Shown in pieces: positions 54,814 through 63,954 of a stretch of 64,000 bases of DNA. Position 1 is the stretch's first letter; each line of letters begins with the position of its first letter. A program made the translations under genes and the position numbers. The notes beneath the pieces were generated by a model. That model was not told the origin of the DNA and did not search any database. It saw nothing but the letters and a program-made list of their open reading frames with translations. Source of the DNA: Actinospineispora spinosispora DSM 44797 (lineage in GTDB: Bacteria; Actinomycetota; Actinomycetes; Mycobacteriales; Pseudonocardiaceae); NCBI RefSeq assembly GCF_000429025.1, contig NZ_AUBB01000029.1:99225-163224 (forward strand). Direction: 5' to 3'.

Positions 54814-55371
54814 ATGAACCCGGGGAAGAATCGGAGCCGTCCGATGGCGGTGGCGGCACTGGTGCTGGTGTCGGTGACCGCGTGCGGCACGGCCGAACCG
54901 GCTGGTCCGCACGCCGGGGTCGCCCTGCGCGCTGATTCCTCGCCGGTGTTCGACGCACACGGGTTCGGGACACTCAAGCTGGGGATGAGTCGTGAGCAGG
55001 CGCAGTCCACCGGGCTTGTCGCCGCCTTCCCTCCCGCCGGTCAGGGATGTGTGTCCACCAGCTGGAAAGCCGACCCGGCACGTAAGACGACCAGCGTGTA
55101 CCTGTCGGACGCCCGTGGTGTCGCGGCGATCCATCCGCCTGCCGGCGCTCGGACGCCGGAAGGGATCCGTGCCGGTTCCTCGACCGCCGATGCCGACAAG
55201 GCCTATCCGGGCGTGGGGAAAGCCCTGCGAGAACAAGGGCACGCGGTAGCGCCCGCTCCGGGGAATCCCCGGTCCGAGTACCGGCTCGACGCGGGCTCCG
55301 ACCGTCCGGGCCCGCACGACGTCGTCACCGAGATCGCCGTGCAACTTCGTGATCAGGACTGCTACGAATGA
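54814..55371 (+). CDS. Small lipoprotein of unknown function
   Basis: 185 residues. A lipobox SVTAC places the lipid Cys at residue 24. The mature part has FGTLKLGMSREQAQSTG, a pattern found in several actinobacterial secreted proteins, and two further Cys (GQGCVST and DQDCYE) near the start and end of the domain that may form a disulfide. ATG at 54814 follows AAGGAA. No function can be assigned. Confidence 0.8.
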   Translation: MNPGKNRSRPMAVAALVLVSVTACGTAEPAGPHAGVALRADSSPVFDAHGFGTLKLGMSREQAQSTGLVAAFPPAGQGCVSTSWKADPARKTTSVYLSDARGVAAIHPPAGARTPEGIRAGSSTADADKAYPGVGKALREQGHAVAPAPGNPRSEYRLDAGSDRPGPHDVVTEIAVQLRDQDCYE

Positions 55372-55410
55372 GTCCGACGAGATAAGCGCACTAGAGCCGC
55401 GCAGGGAGAG

Positions 55411-55441
55411 CCCACGACTCCCGAGGGGAAGGAGCCGTGGG
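55411..55441. terminator. Hairpin terminator
   Basis: CCCACGACTCC (55411-55421) pairs with GGAGCCGTGGG (55431-55441) with one mismatch over a 9-base loop. It lies behind the lipoprotein gene and ahead of the convergent IclR gene. Confidence 0.6.
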
Positions 55442-55635
55442 CGCCGAGCCGCGATCGAATCCGGCCGAGCGCACCGATGAGCCCACCACATATGAACTCA
55501 CACCGGCGCGATGTATCTCGATGACACCGGAAACTCCGCCGCGCGACCCTAGCGACACCGAAGCCATTCCTCCCACATTTTTTCAACACATCGACCGTGC
55601 ATCAATTTCGTTGATATCGTCGACGTCGAAGATGA

Positions 55636-56373
55636 CTAACGGAATCGAGCGCTGAGGTTTCCCGCGGCCTCTCCGACCGCGATCCCGAACGACACTTCGG
55701 ACTCCTCGGTCAGCCGGGTCGTCGGGATGTTCACGCTCAGGCTCGCCACCGGGATGTCCTGCCCGTCCAGCACGACCGCCGCGACCGAGCTCACGTCGGC
55801 CCGCCACTCCCCGTGGTTCACGGCGAACCCCTGGGAACGGATCGTGGCCAGCTCGGCGCGCATCGCGTCGGGGTCGGTGATCGTCGTGTCGGTGTAGCGC
55901 GGTAGCTCGTTGGCCAGTACCCGGCGGATGACGTCCGGGTCGCTGTTGGCCAGGACCGCCTTGCCGTTGGCCGACGCGTGCAGCGGCAGGGCGTGCCCGA
56001 GCGCCATGCTGGTCCGGACCGCCTTCGCGGTCTCCAGACGCTCGATCAGGACCACCCGATCACCTTCGGGGACCGTCAGGTGGATCGTCTCCTCGGTCCG
56101 GACGCGCAGCTTCTCCATGATCGGCACCGCCGCGTCGCGCAGCCCGAGATCCTCGCTGGCCCTGCCGCCGACGGCCAGGGCCTTCGTCGTCATCGTCCAG
56201 CGGGTGAGCTCGCCGGGCGCGGGTCGGATCCAGCCGGCCTCGGCGAGCGTGCGCAGCGCGCGCTGCGCCGAGCTCTTCGGCATGTCCAGCGCGCGGGCCA
56301 GCTCACCCACGCCGACCGGCTGCCGGGCGGCGACCTCCTCCAGGACCCGGAGGGTGTTCAGCACGTTGCGCAT
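55636..56373 (-). CDS. IclR-family transcriptional regulator
   Basis: 245 residues. The N-terminal winged helix VLNTLRVLEEVAARQPVGV, then ELARALDMPKSSAQRALRTL is followed by an IclR effector domain (ALPLHASANGKAVLA; AVNHGEWRADVSSVAAVV). ATG at 56373 follows GAGGAG. It is divergent from the catabolic operon by 87 bp and is its likely regulator; the effector is probably the substrate or an intermediate. Confidence 0.9.
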   Translation of the reverse strand: MRNVLNTLRVLEEVAARQPVGVGELARALDMPKSSAQRALRTLAEAGWIRPAPGELTRWTMTTKALAVGGRASEDLGLRDAAVPIMEKLRVRTEETIHLTVPEGDRVVLIERLETAKAVRTSMALGHALPLHASANGKAVLANSDPDVIRRVLANELPRYTDTTITDPDAMRAELATIRSQGFAVNHGEWRADVSSVAAVVLDGQDIPVASLSVNIPTTRLTEESEVSFGIAVGEAAGNLSARFR

Positions 56374-56421
56374 CTCTTGACTCCTCAACCAGAGGTACCT
56401 AACATCCCCGCACCTTTTTAC

Positions 56422-56434
56422 GGCACAGTGTGCC
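56422..56434. promoter_or_regulatory. Palindrome GGCACAGTGTGCC (candidate IclR operator)
   Basis: A perfect 13-bp palindrome lies in the 87-bp gap between the divergent genes, with ACGGCAC repeated once just downstream (56440 region). It is a candidate site controlling both promoters. Confidence 0.45.
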
Positions 56435-56460
56435 ATTTCACGGCACGGAATGGACAAGGT

Positions 56461-57645
56461 GTGGTGGCGACCCTCGACAAGCGGTCCCTCGGCGGACAGC
56501 ACTTCCTGCAGATCCCCGGCCCGACCAACGTGCCCGAACGGGTGCTGCGGGCCATCGCGCAGCCCACGATCGACCACAGAGGACCGGACTTCGCCGAGCA
56601 GACGCTCGACCTGCTGCGCCACCTCGGTCCGGTGTTCGGCACCAGCGGGCCGGTGGTCGTCTACCCGTCCTCGGGCACCGGGGCGTGGGAGGCGGCGCTG
56701 GTGAACACCCTGTCGCCGGGCGACCGGGTGCTCGCCTTCGAGACCGGCCACTTCGCCAGCCTGTGGCGGGACATGGCGGCGAAGCTCGGGCTGATCGTCG
56801 ACTTCGTGCCGGGTGACTGGCGCCGCGGGGTCGACCCCGGAGCCGTGGCAGAACACCTCGCCGCCGACCGGGAGCACAGCATCGCGGCGGTCATGGTGGT
56901 CCACAACGAGACCTCGACCGGGGTGACCAGCCGGATCCCGGACATCCGGGCCGCCATCGACGGCGCGGGCCACCCGGCGCTGCTGCTGGTCGACACGATC
57001 TCCTCGCTCGGCTCGATCGACTACCGGCACGAGGAATGGGGCGTCGACGTCACGGTCAGCTGCTCGCAGAAGGGGCTCATGCTGCCACCCGGCCTCGGTT
57101 TCAACGCGGTCAGCGCCAAGGCCCTGGACGCCGCGAAGAGCGCCCGGCTGCCGACGTCGTACTGGGACTGGGAGCCGATCGTGGCCGCCAACGAGGCCGG
57201 CTACTACCCGTACACGCCGCCGACCAACCTGCTCTACGGCCTGCGGGAGGCGCTGCGGATCCTCGACGAGGAGGGGCTGCCGAACGTCTTCGCGCGCCAC
57301 GACCGGCACGCCGAGGCGACCCGGGCCGCGGTCCGGGGCTGGGGCCTGGAGTTGCTGTGTGCCGACGAGCGGGAGTACTCGTCCGCGCTGACCGCCGTGC
57401 TGCTCGGCCCCGAGCACGACGCGGACAAGATCCGTCGCCTCATCCTCGAACGGTTCGACATGTCGCTGGGCACCGGGCTCGGCAAGCTCGCCGGCCGGGT
57501 GTTCCGGATCGGTCACCTCGGCGCGCTGAGCGACCTGACGCTCGCCGGGACCCTGTGCGGCGTGCAGATGGGTCTCGAACTGGCCGGGGTGCGCATCGAC
57601 CACGGCGGTCTGCGGTCGGCGCTGGAGATTCTGCGCGCCGAGTGA
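56461..57645 (+). CDS. Class V aminotransferase, serine-glyoxylate/alanine-glyoxylate type
   Basis: 394 residues. FLQIPGPTNVPERVL at the start, YPSSGTGAWEAALVNTL and a PLP-lysine in SCSQKGLM (Lys204) are typical of the SgaA/AGXT family, which transfers the amino group of serine or alanine to glyoxylate, giving glycine. GTG at 56461 or 56464 is the start; AAGG lies just upstream but close. Glyoxylate use would fit the dehydrogenase two genes on. First gene of the operon. Confidence 0.88.
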   Translation: MVATLDKRSLGGQHFLQIPGPTNVPERVLRAIAQPTIDHRGPDFAEQTLDLLRHLGPVFGTSGPVVVYPSSGTGAWEAALVNTLSPGDRVLAFETGHFASLWRDMAAKLGLIVDFVPGDWRRGVDPGAVAEHLAADREHSIAAVMVVHNETSTGVTSRIPDIRAAIDGAGHPALLLVDTISSLGSIDYRHEEWGVDVTVSCSQKGLMLPPGLGFNAVSAKALDAAKSARLPTSYWDWEPIVAANEAGYYPYTPPTNLLYGLREALRILDEEGLPNVFARHDRHAEATRAAVRGWGLELLCADEREYSSALTAVLLGPEHDADKIRRLILERFDMSLGTGLGKLAGRVFRIGHLGALSDLTLAGTLCGVQMGLELAGVRIDHGGLRSALEILRAE

Positions 57646-57717
57646 CCCGGCACGAACACAGCATTCGCACGCTCTGACCGGCGCCCCACACGCCGGCACC
57701 TACAAGGAGGTAGGTCG

Positions 57718-59028
57718 TTGACCGAGCGGACCGAACAGCCCCGACGATTCGCGGACATGAAACGGTGGACCTACATCCTGCCGGTCATCGTCTTCATCTA
57801 CGTCATCTGCTACATCGACCGGACGAACATCAGCTTCGCCCTGCCGCATCTCAAGACCGACATGCACCTGTCCGGTGCCCAGCAGGGATTCGCCAGCGGC
57901 GTCTTCTTCTGGGGCTACCTGCTGCTGCAGATACCCGGCGGCTACATGGCCGAACGGTGGAGTGCGAAACGCTGGGTCGCGATCCTGATGGTGCTGTGGA
58001 GCGTCGCCGCGATGGCGTCCGGGCTCACCCACACCTTCGGGCAGCTCGTGCTGGCCCGGTTCCTGCTCGGTGTGGCCGAGGGCGGGGTGCAGCCGGCGCT
58101 GATGACCAGCATCCGGTCCTGGTTCCCGTTCGCCGAACGCAGCCGCGCCTACGCGATCTTCAAGCTGTACACGCCGATCGCGGCCGTGGTCGCCGCGCCG
58201 TTCTCCGGCATCATCCTCACCGTCGCCGACTGGCGCTGGATGTTCATCATCCAGGGTGGTGCGCCGCTGGTCATCGGGCTGATCGCGTGGCTGGCGGTCA
58301 TGCGGGACACCCCGGCGAAGGCGCGATGGCTGTCGGACAACGAGCGCGACCACATCGAGCGCGCCCGCATCGAGGAGGGCGAGCCGCTGCAGCACCGGGG
58401 CACCTTCAAGGCGGCGTTCACCAGCTCGATCGTCTGGTACTTCGCGCTGATCTACACGCTGACCCAGATGGGGCTGCTCGGACTGACGCTGTGGATGCCC
58501 AGTGTGCTGAAGAAGGCCTTCCACACCGACCTGCAGGTGGGGCTGGTCGCGATGCTGCCGCAGGTCGTGGCGGCGATCGCGATCGTCATGGTGGGCCGCT
58601 CGGCGGACCGCCGGGGCCACCACGTCGCCCACATGTCGCTGGTGCTCGCCGCCGGCGCGGTGATCATGGCGGGCGCCAGTGTGGTCTCGGCCGAGCAGAA
58701 ATGGCTCGTGCTCACCGCGATGATCCTCGGCACCGCCGCTTCGATCGCCTGGTACGGGCCGTTCTGGGCGAGCATCACCAAGCTCGTCCCGGTGGCCGCC
58801 GCAGGCGCGGGCATGGGGCTGATCAACGGCGTCGGCAACCTCGGCAGCTTCATCGGCCCCTACGTCGGTGGCTGGCTCAGCGACCTCGACAACGGTGGCT
58901 ACACCCTCACCCAGGCGTTCTTCGGTCTGGTGTTCGCGGTGGCCGCACTGCTGGTGCTGCCGCTGCGCAAGCGACTGCGCGACGCGGCCAGACACGAGGC
59001 GGCCCGGACCGAGCCCTCGACGCTGTAG
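57718..59028 (+). CDS. MFS transporter, anion:cation symporter (ACS) type
   Basis: 436 residues with about twelve membrane helices. YVICYIDRTNISFALPHL near the N-terminus and GYLLLQIPGGYMAERW are typical of the ACS branch, which imports organic anions such as hexuronates, glycerate, hydroxyacids or phthalate. The start is TTG at 57718, supported by AAGGAGG seven bases upstream; no ATG or GTG fits. The cargo is probably the substrate of the operon. Confidence 0.9.
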   Translation: MTERTEQPRRFADMKRWTYILPVIVFIYVICYIDRTNISFALPHLKTDMHLSGAQQGFASGVFFWGYLLLQIPGGYMAERWSAKRWVAILMVLWSVAAMASGLTHTFGQLVLARFLLGVAEGGVQPALMTSIRSWFPFAERSRAYAIFKLYTPIAAVVAAPFSGIILTVADWRWMFIIQGGAPLVIGLIAWLAVMRDTPAKARWLSDNERDHIERARIEEGEPLQHRGTFKAAFTSSIVWYFALIYTLTQMGLLGLTLWMPSVLKKAFHTDLQVGLVAMLPQVVAAIAIVMVGRSADRRGHHVAHMSLVLAAGAVIMAGASVVSAEQKWLVLTAMILGTAASIAWYGPFWASITKLVPVAAAGAGMGLINGVGNLGSFIGPYVGGWLSDLDNGGYTLTQAFFGLVFAVAALLVLPLRKRLRDAARHEAARTEPSTL

Positions 59029-59054
59029 CCGCGACGACCGTGAAAGGAACCCAG

Positions 59055-61979
59055 ATGACCGTCACCGCCACCGAATCCTCGCTCGGCGCGCGCCTGGAGC
59101 GTGCGCTGCGCGCCGAGCTGGACGGCGAGGTCGCCTTCGACGACTACAGCCGGCACCTGTTCTCCCGGGACGCCAGCATGTACTCGATCACCCCGCTCGG
59201 GGTGGCGTTCCCCCGCCACGCCGACGACGTGGCGGCGGCGGTGACGATCGCCGGTGAGCTCGGTGTGCCGATCGTGGCCAGGGGGGCGGGCACCAGCCTG
59301 GCCGGCCAGACCGTCGGCCCCGGTCTGGTGCTCGACCTGTCCAGGCATCTCACCCGGATTCTGGCGATCGACCCGGTGGCGCGGACCGCGCTGGTCGAGG
59401 TCGGGGTGGTGCAGGACCAGCTCAACCAGGCGGCCGCCGAGCACGGGCTGATGTTCGGCCCGGATACCTCGACCAGCAACCGGGCCACGATCGGCGGGAT
59501 GCTCGGCAACAACTCCGCGGGCAGCGGGTCGCTGACCTACGGCATGACGATCGACCACATACGAGCGCTCGACGTGGTGCTCTCCGACGGGTCCCGCGCC
59601 CGGCTCGAGCCGGTCGACGAGGCCGAACGGGTTCGCCGCGCGTCGACGGACACGCTGGAAGGACGGCTCTACCGGGAGCTGCCGGAGCTGGTTCGGGCGA
59701 ACGAGGAGGCGATCACCGCCGGGATGCCGACGTTCTGGCGCCGCGCCTGCGGCTACCGGCTGGACCGGCTGCTGGGTTTCGGACCGGACAAGCCGTTCGA
59801 CCTGGCCAAGTTCGTGGTCGGCGCCGAGGGCACCCTGGTGGTCGCCACCCACGCGCTGGTCGACCTGGTCCCCAAACCGGCACGCACGGTGTACGCGGTG
59901 GGCCACTTCGCCGACACCGCGAGCGCCATCCGGGCCACCACCGACGCGTTGAGCTGCGCACCGCACCAGGTCGAGCTGATGGACCGCACGATCCTGGACC
60001 TGTCCCGGCAGAAGATCGAGTTCGCCGAGCTGGGCACGATCCTGGTCGGCGACCCCGGCGCGCTGCTCTTCGTGTCCTTCACCGGCGACGACGAGGAGAA
60101 GCTGAGCGTCGAGCTCGACCGGCTGGACGAGCTGTGGAAACACAACGGGCACGGCTATCACACGCTGCGCGCGCTCACCCCCGCCGACCAGGCCGCGCTG
60201 CTGAAGGTCCGCAAGTCCAGCCTCGGGCTGCTGATGGCCGCCGGGGAGGGCACCCGCCGCCCGCTGGCCTTCGTCGAGGACACCGCCGTCGACCCCGCGC
60301 ACCTGGCCGAGTACACCCAGCGGTTCAAGGCGATCCTCGACGAGCACCGGATGGAGGCCGGGTTCTACGGCCACTGCTCGGTCGGCTGCCTGCACATCCG
60401 CCCGTTCGTCGACCTGACCGACCCCGACGAGGTCATCCGGATGCGCGCGGTCGCCGAGGCGGTGAAGAACCTGGTCACCGAGTTCGGCGGGGTGAACTCC
60501 AGCGAGCACGGCGACGGCCTGGCCCGCAGCGAGTTCAACCGCGAGATCTTCGGCGAGCCGCTGTACCAGGCGATGTGCGAGGTCAAACGGCTCTTCGACC
60601 CGGGCAACGGGCTGAACCCCGGCAAGATCGTCAACGCGCCGTCGATGACCGAGAACCTGCGGGACCGCGACGCCCTGGTGCCTGCGCCGCCGCTGCACAC
60701 GGCACTGCGGTTCGAGGTGGTCGGTGGGATGCGCGGCGCCGCCGACCGGTGCATGAACATCGGGGCCTGCCGCAAGTCGACCCAGGGTGTGATGTGCCCG
60801 TCCTACATCGCCACCAAGAACGAGGAGCACTCCACCCGCGGTCGGGCGAACGCGCTGGTCAAAGCGTTGTCCGAGGCGGACCCGCGCGCGGCGCTGGCGG
60901 GTGAGCGGCTGCACGAGATCCTCGACCTGTGCCTGATGTGCAAGGCGTGCAAGAGCGAATGCCCGATGGGTGTGGACATGGCCTCGCTGAAGGCCGAGGC
61001 GCTCGCCACGCACCACGAGACGCACGGCGTCCCGCCGCGGTCGCGACTGTTCGGCGCGATCCGCGCGCTGAACCGGCTCGGGTCGGCGACCGCGCCGCTG
61101 TCCAACCTGCCCGGCCGGATCCGTCCGCTGCGCAGGCTGGCCGAACGCACCATCGGCATCACCGCGGCGCGGCCGCTGCCCCGATTCCAGCGGGCGAACC
61201 TCGTGCGCTGGTTCCGTGGACGCTCTGCGGCGGCCGTCGCCCCGATGGGGTCGCTCACCTGGCTCGCCGACTCGTTCAGCACGTTCACCGAGCCGGACAT
61301 CGGCCGGGCCGGGATCGAGCTGCTGGAACGCGCGGGCTGGCGGGTGGAACTGGCCGGCGGCGGGTGCTGCGGCCGGTCCAGCCTGTCGAAGGGGCTGCTC
61401 GAAGACGCGGCACGCAAGGCGTCCGCGCTGGTCACGTCGCTGGCGGGCACCGAGCCCGGGTCGCCGATCGTCGGCTGCGAACCGTCGTGCCTGTCGATGC
61501 TGCGCGACGAGCACACCGCGCTGCTGCCCCCGGAGTCCGGCGCCTCCTCTGTCGCACAGCGGGTGCGGCAGGTCGAGGAGCTGCTGGTCGAGGCGATCGA
61601 CGCGGGCCGGCTGACGCTGCGGGCGGACTCGTGGCTGGCCGGGCGCCGGATCGTGTTCCACGGGCACTGTCACCAGAAGGCGGAGGTCGGCACGGCGGCC
61701 ACGATGGCGCTGCTGCGGCGGATTCCGGGCGCCGAGGTGGCGGAGATCGACGCGGGGTGTTGCGGCATGGCCGGTTCGTTCGGGTTCGAGTCCGAGCACT
61801 ACGCGCTGTCCATGCAGGTCGGGGGTGACCGGCTGTTCCCCGCGCTGGCCGCGGAGCCGACGGACACCGTGGTCGCTGCGACCGGCGTCTCCTGCCGGCA
61901 GCAGATCTTCCACGGCGCCGACCGAACGGCGTGGCATCCGCTCGAGCTGGTCCGCCAAGCACTGGAGGAGGCACGGTGA
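59055..61979 (+). CDS. Fused FAD-linked and 4Fe-4S 2-hydroxyacid dehydrogenase (GlcD/GlcF-like)
   Basis: 974 residues. The N-terminal half is a VAO-type FAD domain (VARGAGTSLAGQ; GGMLGNNSAGS). The C-terminal half holds two iron-sulfur motifs, CMNIGACRKSTQGVMCPS and CLMCKACKSECPMGVD, then CCG-type domains (GGGCCGRSS; GCEPSCL; DAGCCGMAGSFG). It resembles D-lactate/glycolate dehydrogenases with GlcD and GlcF fused. It should oxidise a 2-hydroxyacid and pass electrons to the respiratory chain. ATG at 59055 follows AAAGGAA. It overlaps the next gene by 4 bp. Confidence 0.88.
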   Translation: MTVTATESSLGARLERALRAELDGEVAFDDYSRHLFSRDASMYSITPLGVAFPRHADDVAAAVTIAGELGVPIVARGAGTSLAGQTVGPGLVLDLSRHLTRILAIDPVARTALVEVGVVQDQLNQAAAEHGLMFGPDTSTSNRATIGGMLGNNSAGSGSLTYGMTIDHIRALDVVLSDGSRARLEPVDEAERVRRASTDTLEGRLYRELPELVRANEEAITAGMPTFWRRACGYRLDRLLGFGPDKPFDLAKFVVGAEGTLVVATHALVDLVPKPARTVYAVGHFADTASAIRATTDALSCAPHQVELMDRTILDLSRQKIEFAELGTILVGDPGALLFVSFTGDDEEKLSVELDRLDELWKHNGHGYHTLRALTPADQAALLKVRKSSLGLLMAAGEGTRRPLAFVEDTAVDPAHLAEYTQRFKAILDEHRMEAGFYGHCSVGCLHIRPFVDLTDPDEVIRMRAVAEAVKNLVTEFGGVNSSEHGDGLARSEFNREIFGEPLYQAMCEVKRLFDPGNGLNPGKIVNAPSMTENLRDRDALVPAPPLHTALRFEVVGGMRGAADRCMNIGACRKSTQGVMCPSYIATKNEEHSTRGRANALVKALSEADPRAALAGERLHEILDLCLMCKACKSECPMGVDMASLKAEALATHHETHGVPPRSRLFGAIRALNRLGSATAPLSNLPGRIRPLRRLAERTIGITAARPLPRFQRANLVRWFRGRSAAAVAPMGSLTWLADSFSTFTEPDIGRAGIELLERAGWRVELAGGGCCGRSSLSKGLLEDAARKASALVTSLAGTEPGSPIVGCEPSCLSMLRDEHTALLPPESGASSVAQRVRQVEELLVEAIDAGRLTLRADSWLAGRRIVFHGHCHQKAEVGTAATMALLRRIPGAEVAEIDAGCCGMAGSFGFESEHYALSMQVGGDRLFPALAAEPTDTVVAATGVSCRQQIFHGADRTAWHPLELVRQALEEAR

Positions 61980-63142
61980 GCACCTCGTCGAACCCGCCAC
62001 TGACCGACGTGACCGTGCTGGAGGTGGGCGCGTTCATGGCCGCCCCGTACGCGACGATGCAGCTGGCCGACCTCGGCGCCCGGGTGCTCAAGGTGGAGAA
62101 CCCGGACGGCGGCGACCCGGTCCGCTCGACCGGGCCGTTCATCGACGGGCACAGCTCGCCGTTCGTCCGGCTCAACCGCAACAAGGAGTCGGTCACGCTC
62201 GACCTGAAGTCGCCGACCGATGTGGCCACGTTCGTCGAGCTGGTGCGGACGGCCGACGTGCTGGTGGAGAACCTGCGGCCGGGCGCGATGCAGCGGCTGG
62301 GCCTCGGCTACCCCGCGCTGCGTGAGGTGAACCCCCGGCTGATCTACGCCTCGGCGTCCGGGTGGGGCCAGGACGGTCCGCTCGCGAGTCTGCCGGGACT
62401 CGACATCATGGCCCAGGCGCGCAGCGGGCTGATGAGCATCACCGGTTTCCCGGACCGGGAGCCTGCCAAGGTGGGGGTGCCGATCTGCGACCTGGTGTGC
62501 GGGCTGTACCTGGCGCTCGCGGTGACCTCGGCGCTGCGCGAGCGCGACCGGTCCGGCGAGGGGCAGCACATCGACGTGTCGCTGTTCGAGTCCGGCGTCT
62601 CGTTCGCCGTGTGGGAGGCCGGGCAGTACTTCGGCGACGGTTCCGTGCCCCGCCCGCACGGGTCCGCCCACCAGAACAACGCGCCCTACCAGGCGGTCCG
62701 CACCTGCGACGGGTACGTCACGTTCGGTGCGACCACGCCGAAGACCTGGACCGCGTTCTGCCACACCCTCGCCCTCGACGAGCTGCTCGACGACCCGCGC
62801 TACGACGGCGCCTACTCTCGGCGCCAGCACCGCGAGGAGCTCATCGCGACCATCGAGGCGGTCACCACGACCCGCACCACCTCCTCGCTCGTCGCCGACC
62901 TCGAACGCGCCGGGGTGCCGTGCGCACCGATCGCCGACTACGAGCAGGTCTTCACCGACGAGACGCTGCGGCAGCGGGACTTCTACTGGGATGCGCCGCA
63001 CCCGGCGCTGGGCCCGGTGCGGCAGCTCGGGTCACCGATGCGTTTCTCCCGCACCCCGGTGCGGCGCGGATCGGCGGGGCCTCCGCTGGGCGACGCGACC
63101 GAAGCAGTGCTGGCCGAGCTGAAAGGGACGGACAAGCGATGA
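61976..63142 (+). CDS. Family III CoA-transferase (CaiB/BaiF-like)
   Basis: 388 residues. VLEVGAFMAAPYATMQLADLG and VENPDGGDPVR at the start, NRNKESVTLDLK, and the catalytic Asp region PGLDIMAQARSG match the formyl-CoA/oxalate or carnitine CoA-transferase family. It would move CoA from a donor to a carboxylic acid of the pathway. GTG at 61976 overlaps the dehydrogenase stop (GTGA), and its stop overlaps the crotonase start (ATGA). Confidence 0.9.
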   Translation: MSTSSNPPLTDVTVLEVGAFMAAPYATMQLADLGARVLKVENPDGGDPVRSTGPFIDGHSSPFVRLNRNKESVTLDLKSPTDVATFVELVRTADVLVENLRPGAMQRLGLGYPALREVNPRLIYASASGWGQDGPLASLPGLDIMAQARSGLMSITGFPDREPAKVGVPICDLVCGLYLALAVTSALRERDRSGEGQHIDVSLFESGVSFAVWEAGQYFGDGSVPRPHGSAHQNNAPYQAVRTCDGYVTFGATTPKTWTAFCHTLALDELLDDPRYDGAYSRRQHREELIATIEAVTTTRTTSSLVADLERAGVPCAPIADYEQVFTDETLRQRDFYWDAPHPALGPVRQLGSPMRFSRTPVRRGSAGPPLGDATEAVLAELKGTDKR

Positions 63143-63909
63143 CCGACATCGAGCTGCGCGCCGAGAACCACGTGCTGACCGTGACGTTCAACCGTCCCGA
63201 GCAGCGCAACGCGATGACCTGGGAGATGTACGCCGGGCTGGAGAAGGCCTGCGAGCAGGCCGACTCCTCCCCCGACGTCCGGGCCATGGTGCTGCGCGGC
63301 GCCGGCGGCAAGGCGTTCGTTGCCGGCACGGACATCGCCCAGTTCGCCGGGTTCTCCAACGGCGAGGACGGGGTGGACTACGAACGGCGGATCACGACGG
63401 TCCTGCGGCGGCTCGAAGCGGTCGCCGTGCCCACGATCGCCTCGATCGACGGGTACTGCGTCGGCGGCGGCCTAGGCATCGCCTGTGCCGTCGACATCCG
63501 GGTGGCCACCCCCCGGTCGAGGTTCGGCGTACCGATCGCGCGCACCCTGGGCAACTGCCTGTCCGGCGCGGCCCTCGATCTGCTGGTCCGGGGCTTCGGC
63601 CGGTCCCGGGCGACGTCCCTGCTGCTGACCGCCCGGCTGATGGGCGCCGACGAGGCCCTCGCCGCCGGGTTCCTCACCGCGTTGGACGAGGACGTGACCA
63701 CGGCGACCGCCACGATCGTCGACGGCGTGGTCGGTCAGGCGCCGCTGAGCATGTGGGCGTCGAAACAGGCGCTGCGGCGGCTGCACCGCGACGGCCCCGA
63801 CACCGATCTCACCGACATCGTCTCCCGCGTCTACGGCTCGGCCGACTTCCACAACGCGGTCGCCTCGTTCCTGGCCAAACAACCCCCGACCTGGAGTGAC
63901 CACCACTGA
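63139..63909 (+). CDS. Enoyl-CoA hydratase/isomerase (crotonase) family protein
   Basis: 256 residues. FNRPEQRNAMTWEMY, KAFVAGTDIAQFAG and IDGYCVGGGLGIACAVDIRVAT give the crotonase oxyanion hole. The usual second catalytic Glu (in a FGxPE context) is replaced: the region reads RFGVPIARTLGN. It may act as an isomerase, lyase or hydrolase instead of a hydratase. Last gene of the operon, followed by the palindromic repeat. Confidence 0.88.
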   Translation: MTDIELRAENHVLTVTFNRPEQRNAMTWEMYAGLEKACEQADSSPDVRAMVLRGAGGKAFVAGTDIAQFAGFSNGEDGVDYERRITTVLRRLEAVAVPTIASIDGYCVGGGLGIACAVDIRVATPRSRFGVPIARTLGNCLSGAALDLLVRGFGRSRATSLLLTARLMGADEALAAGFLTALDEDVTTATATIVDGVVGQAPLSMWASKQALRRLHRDGPDTDLTDIVSRVYGSADFHNAVASFLAKQPPTWSDHH

Positions 63910-63954
63910 CTCCGGACACGCGCGTCCGAAGATCACCACAGCGTGACAGCACCT

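Noticed and set aside
57765..61979. A 1,404-codon plus-strand frame that seems to fuse the MFS gene region to the dehydrogenase
   Set aside because: The first part is a shadow of the MFS gene in another frame. The dehydrogenase has its own ATG and ribosome binding site at 59055.
58899..62000. A 1,033-codon minus-strand frame opposite the dehydrogenase
   Set aside because: It is antisense to a clearly recognised enzyme and shows only Arg/Gly/Val/Gln-rich sequence.
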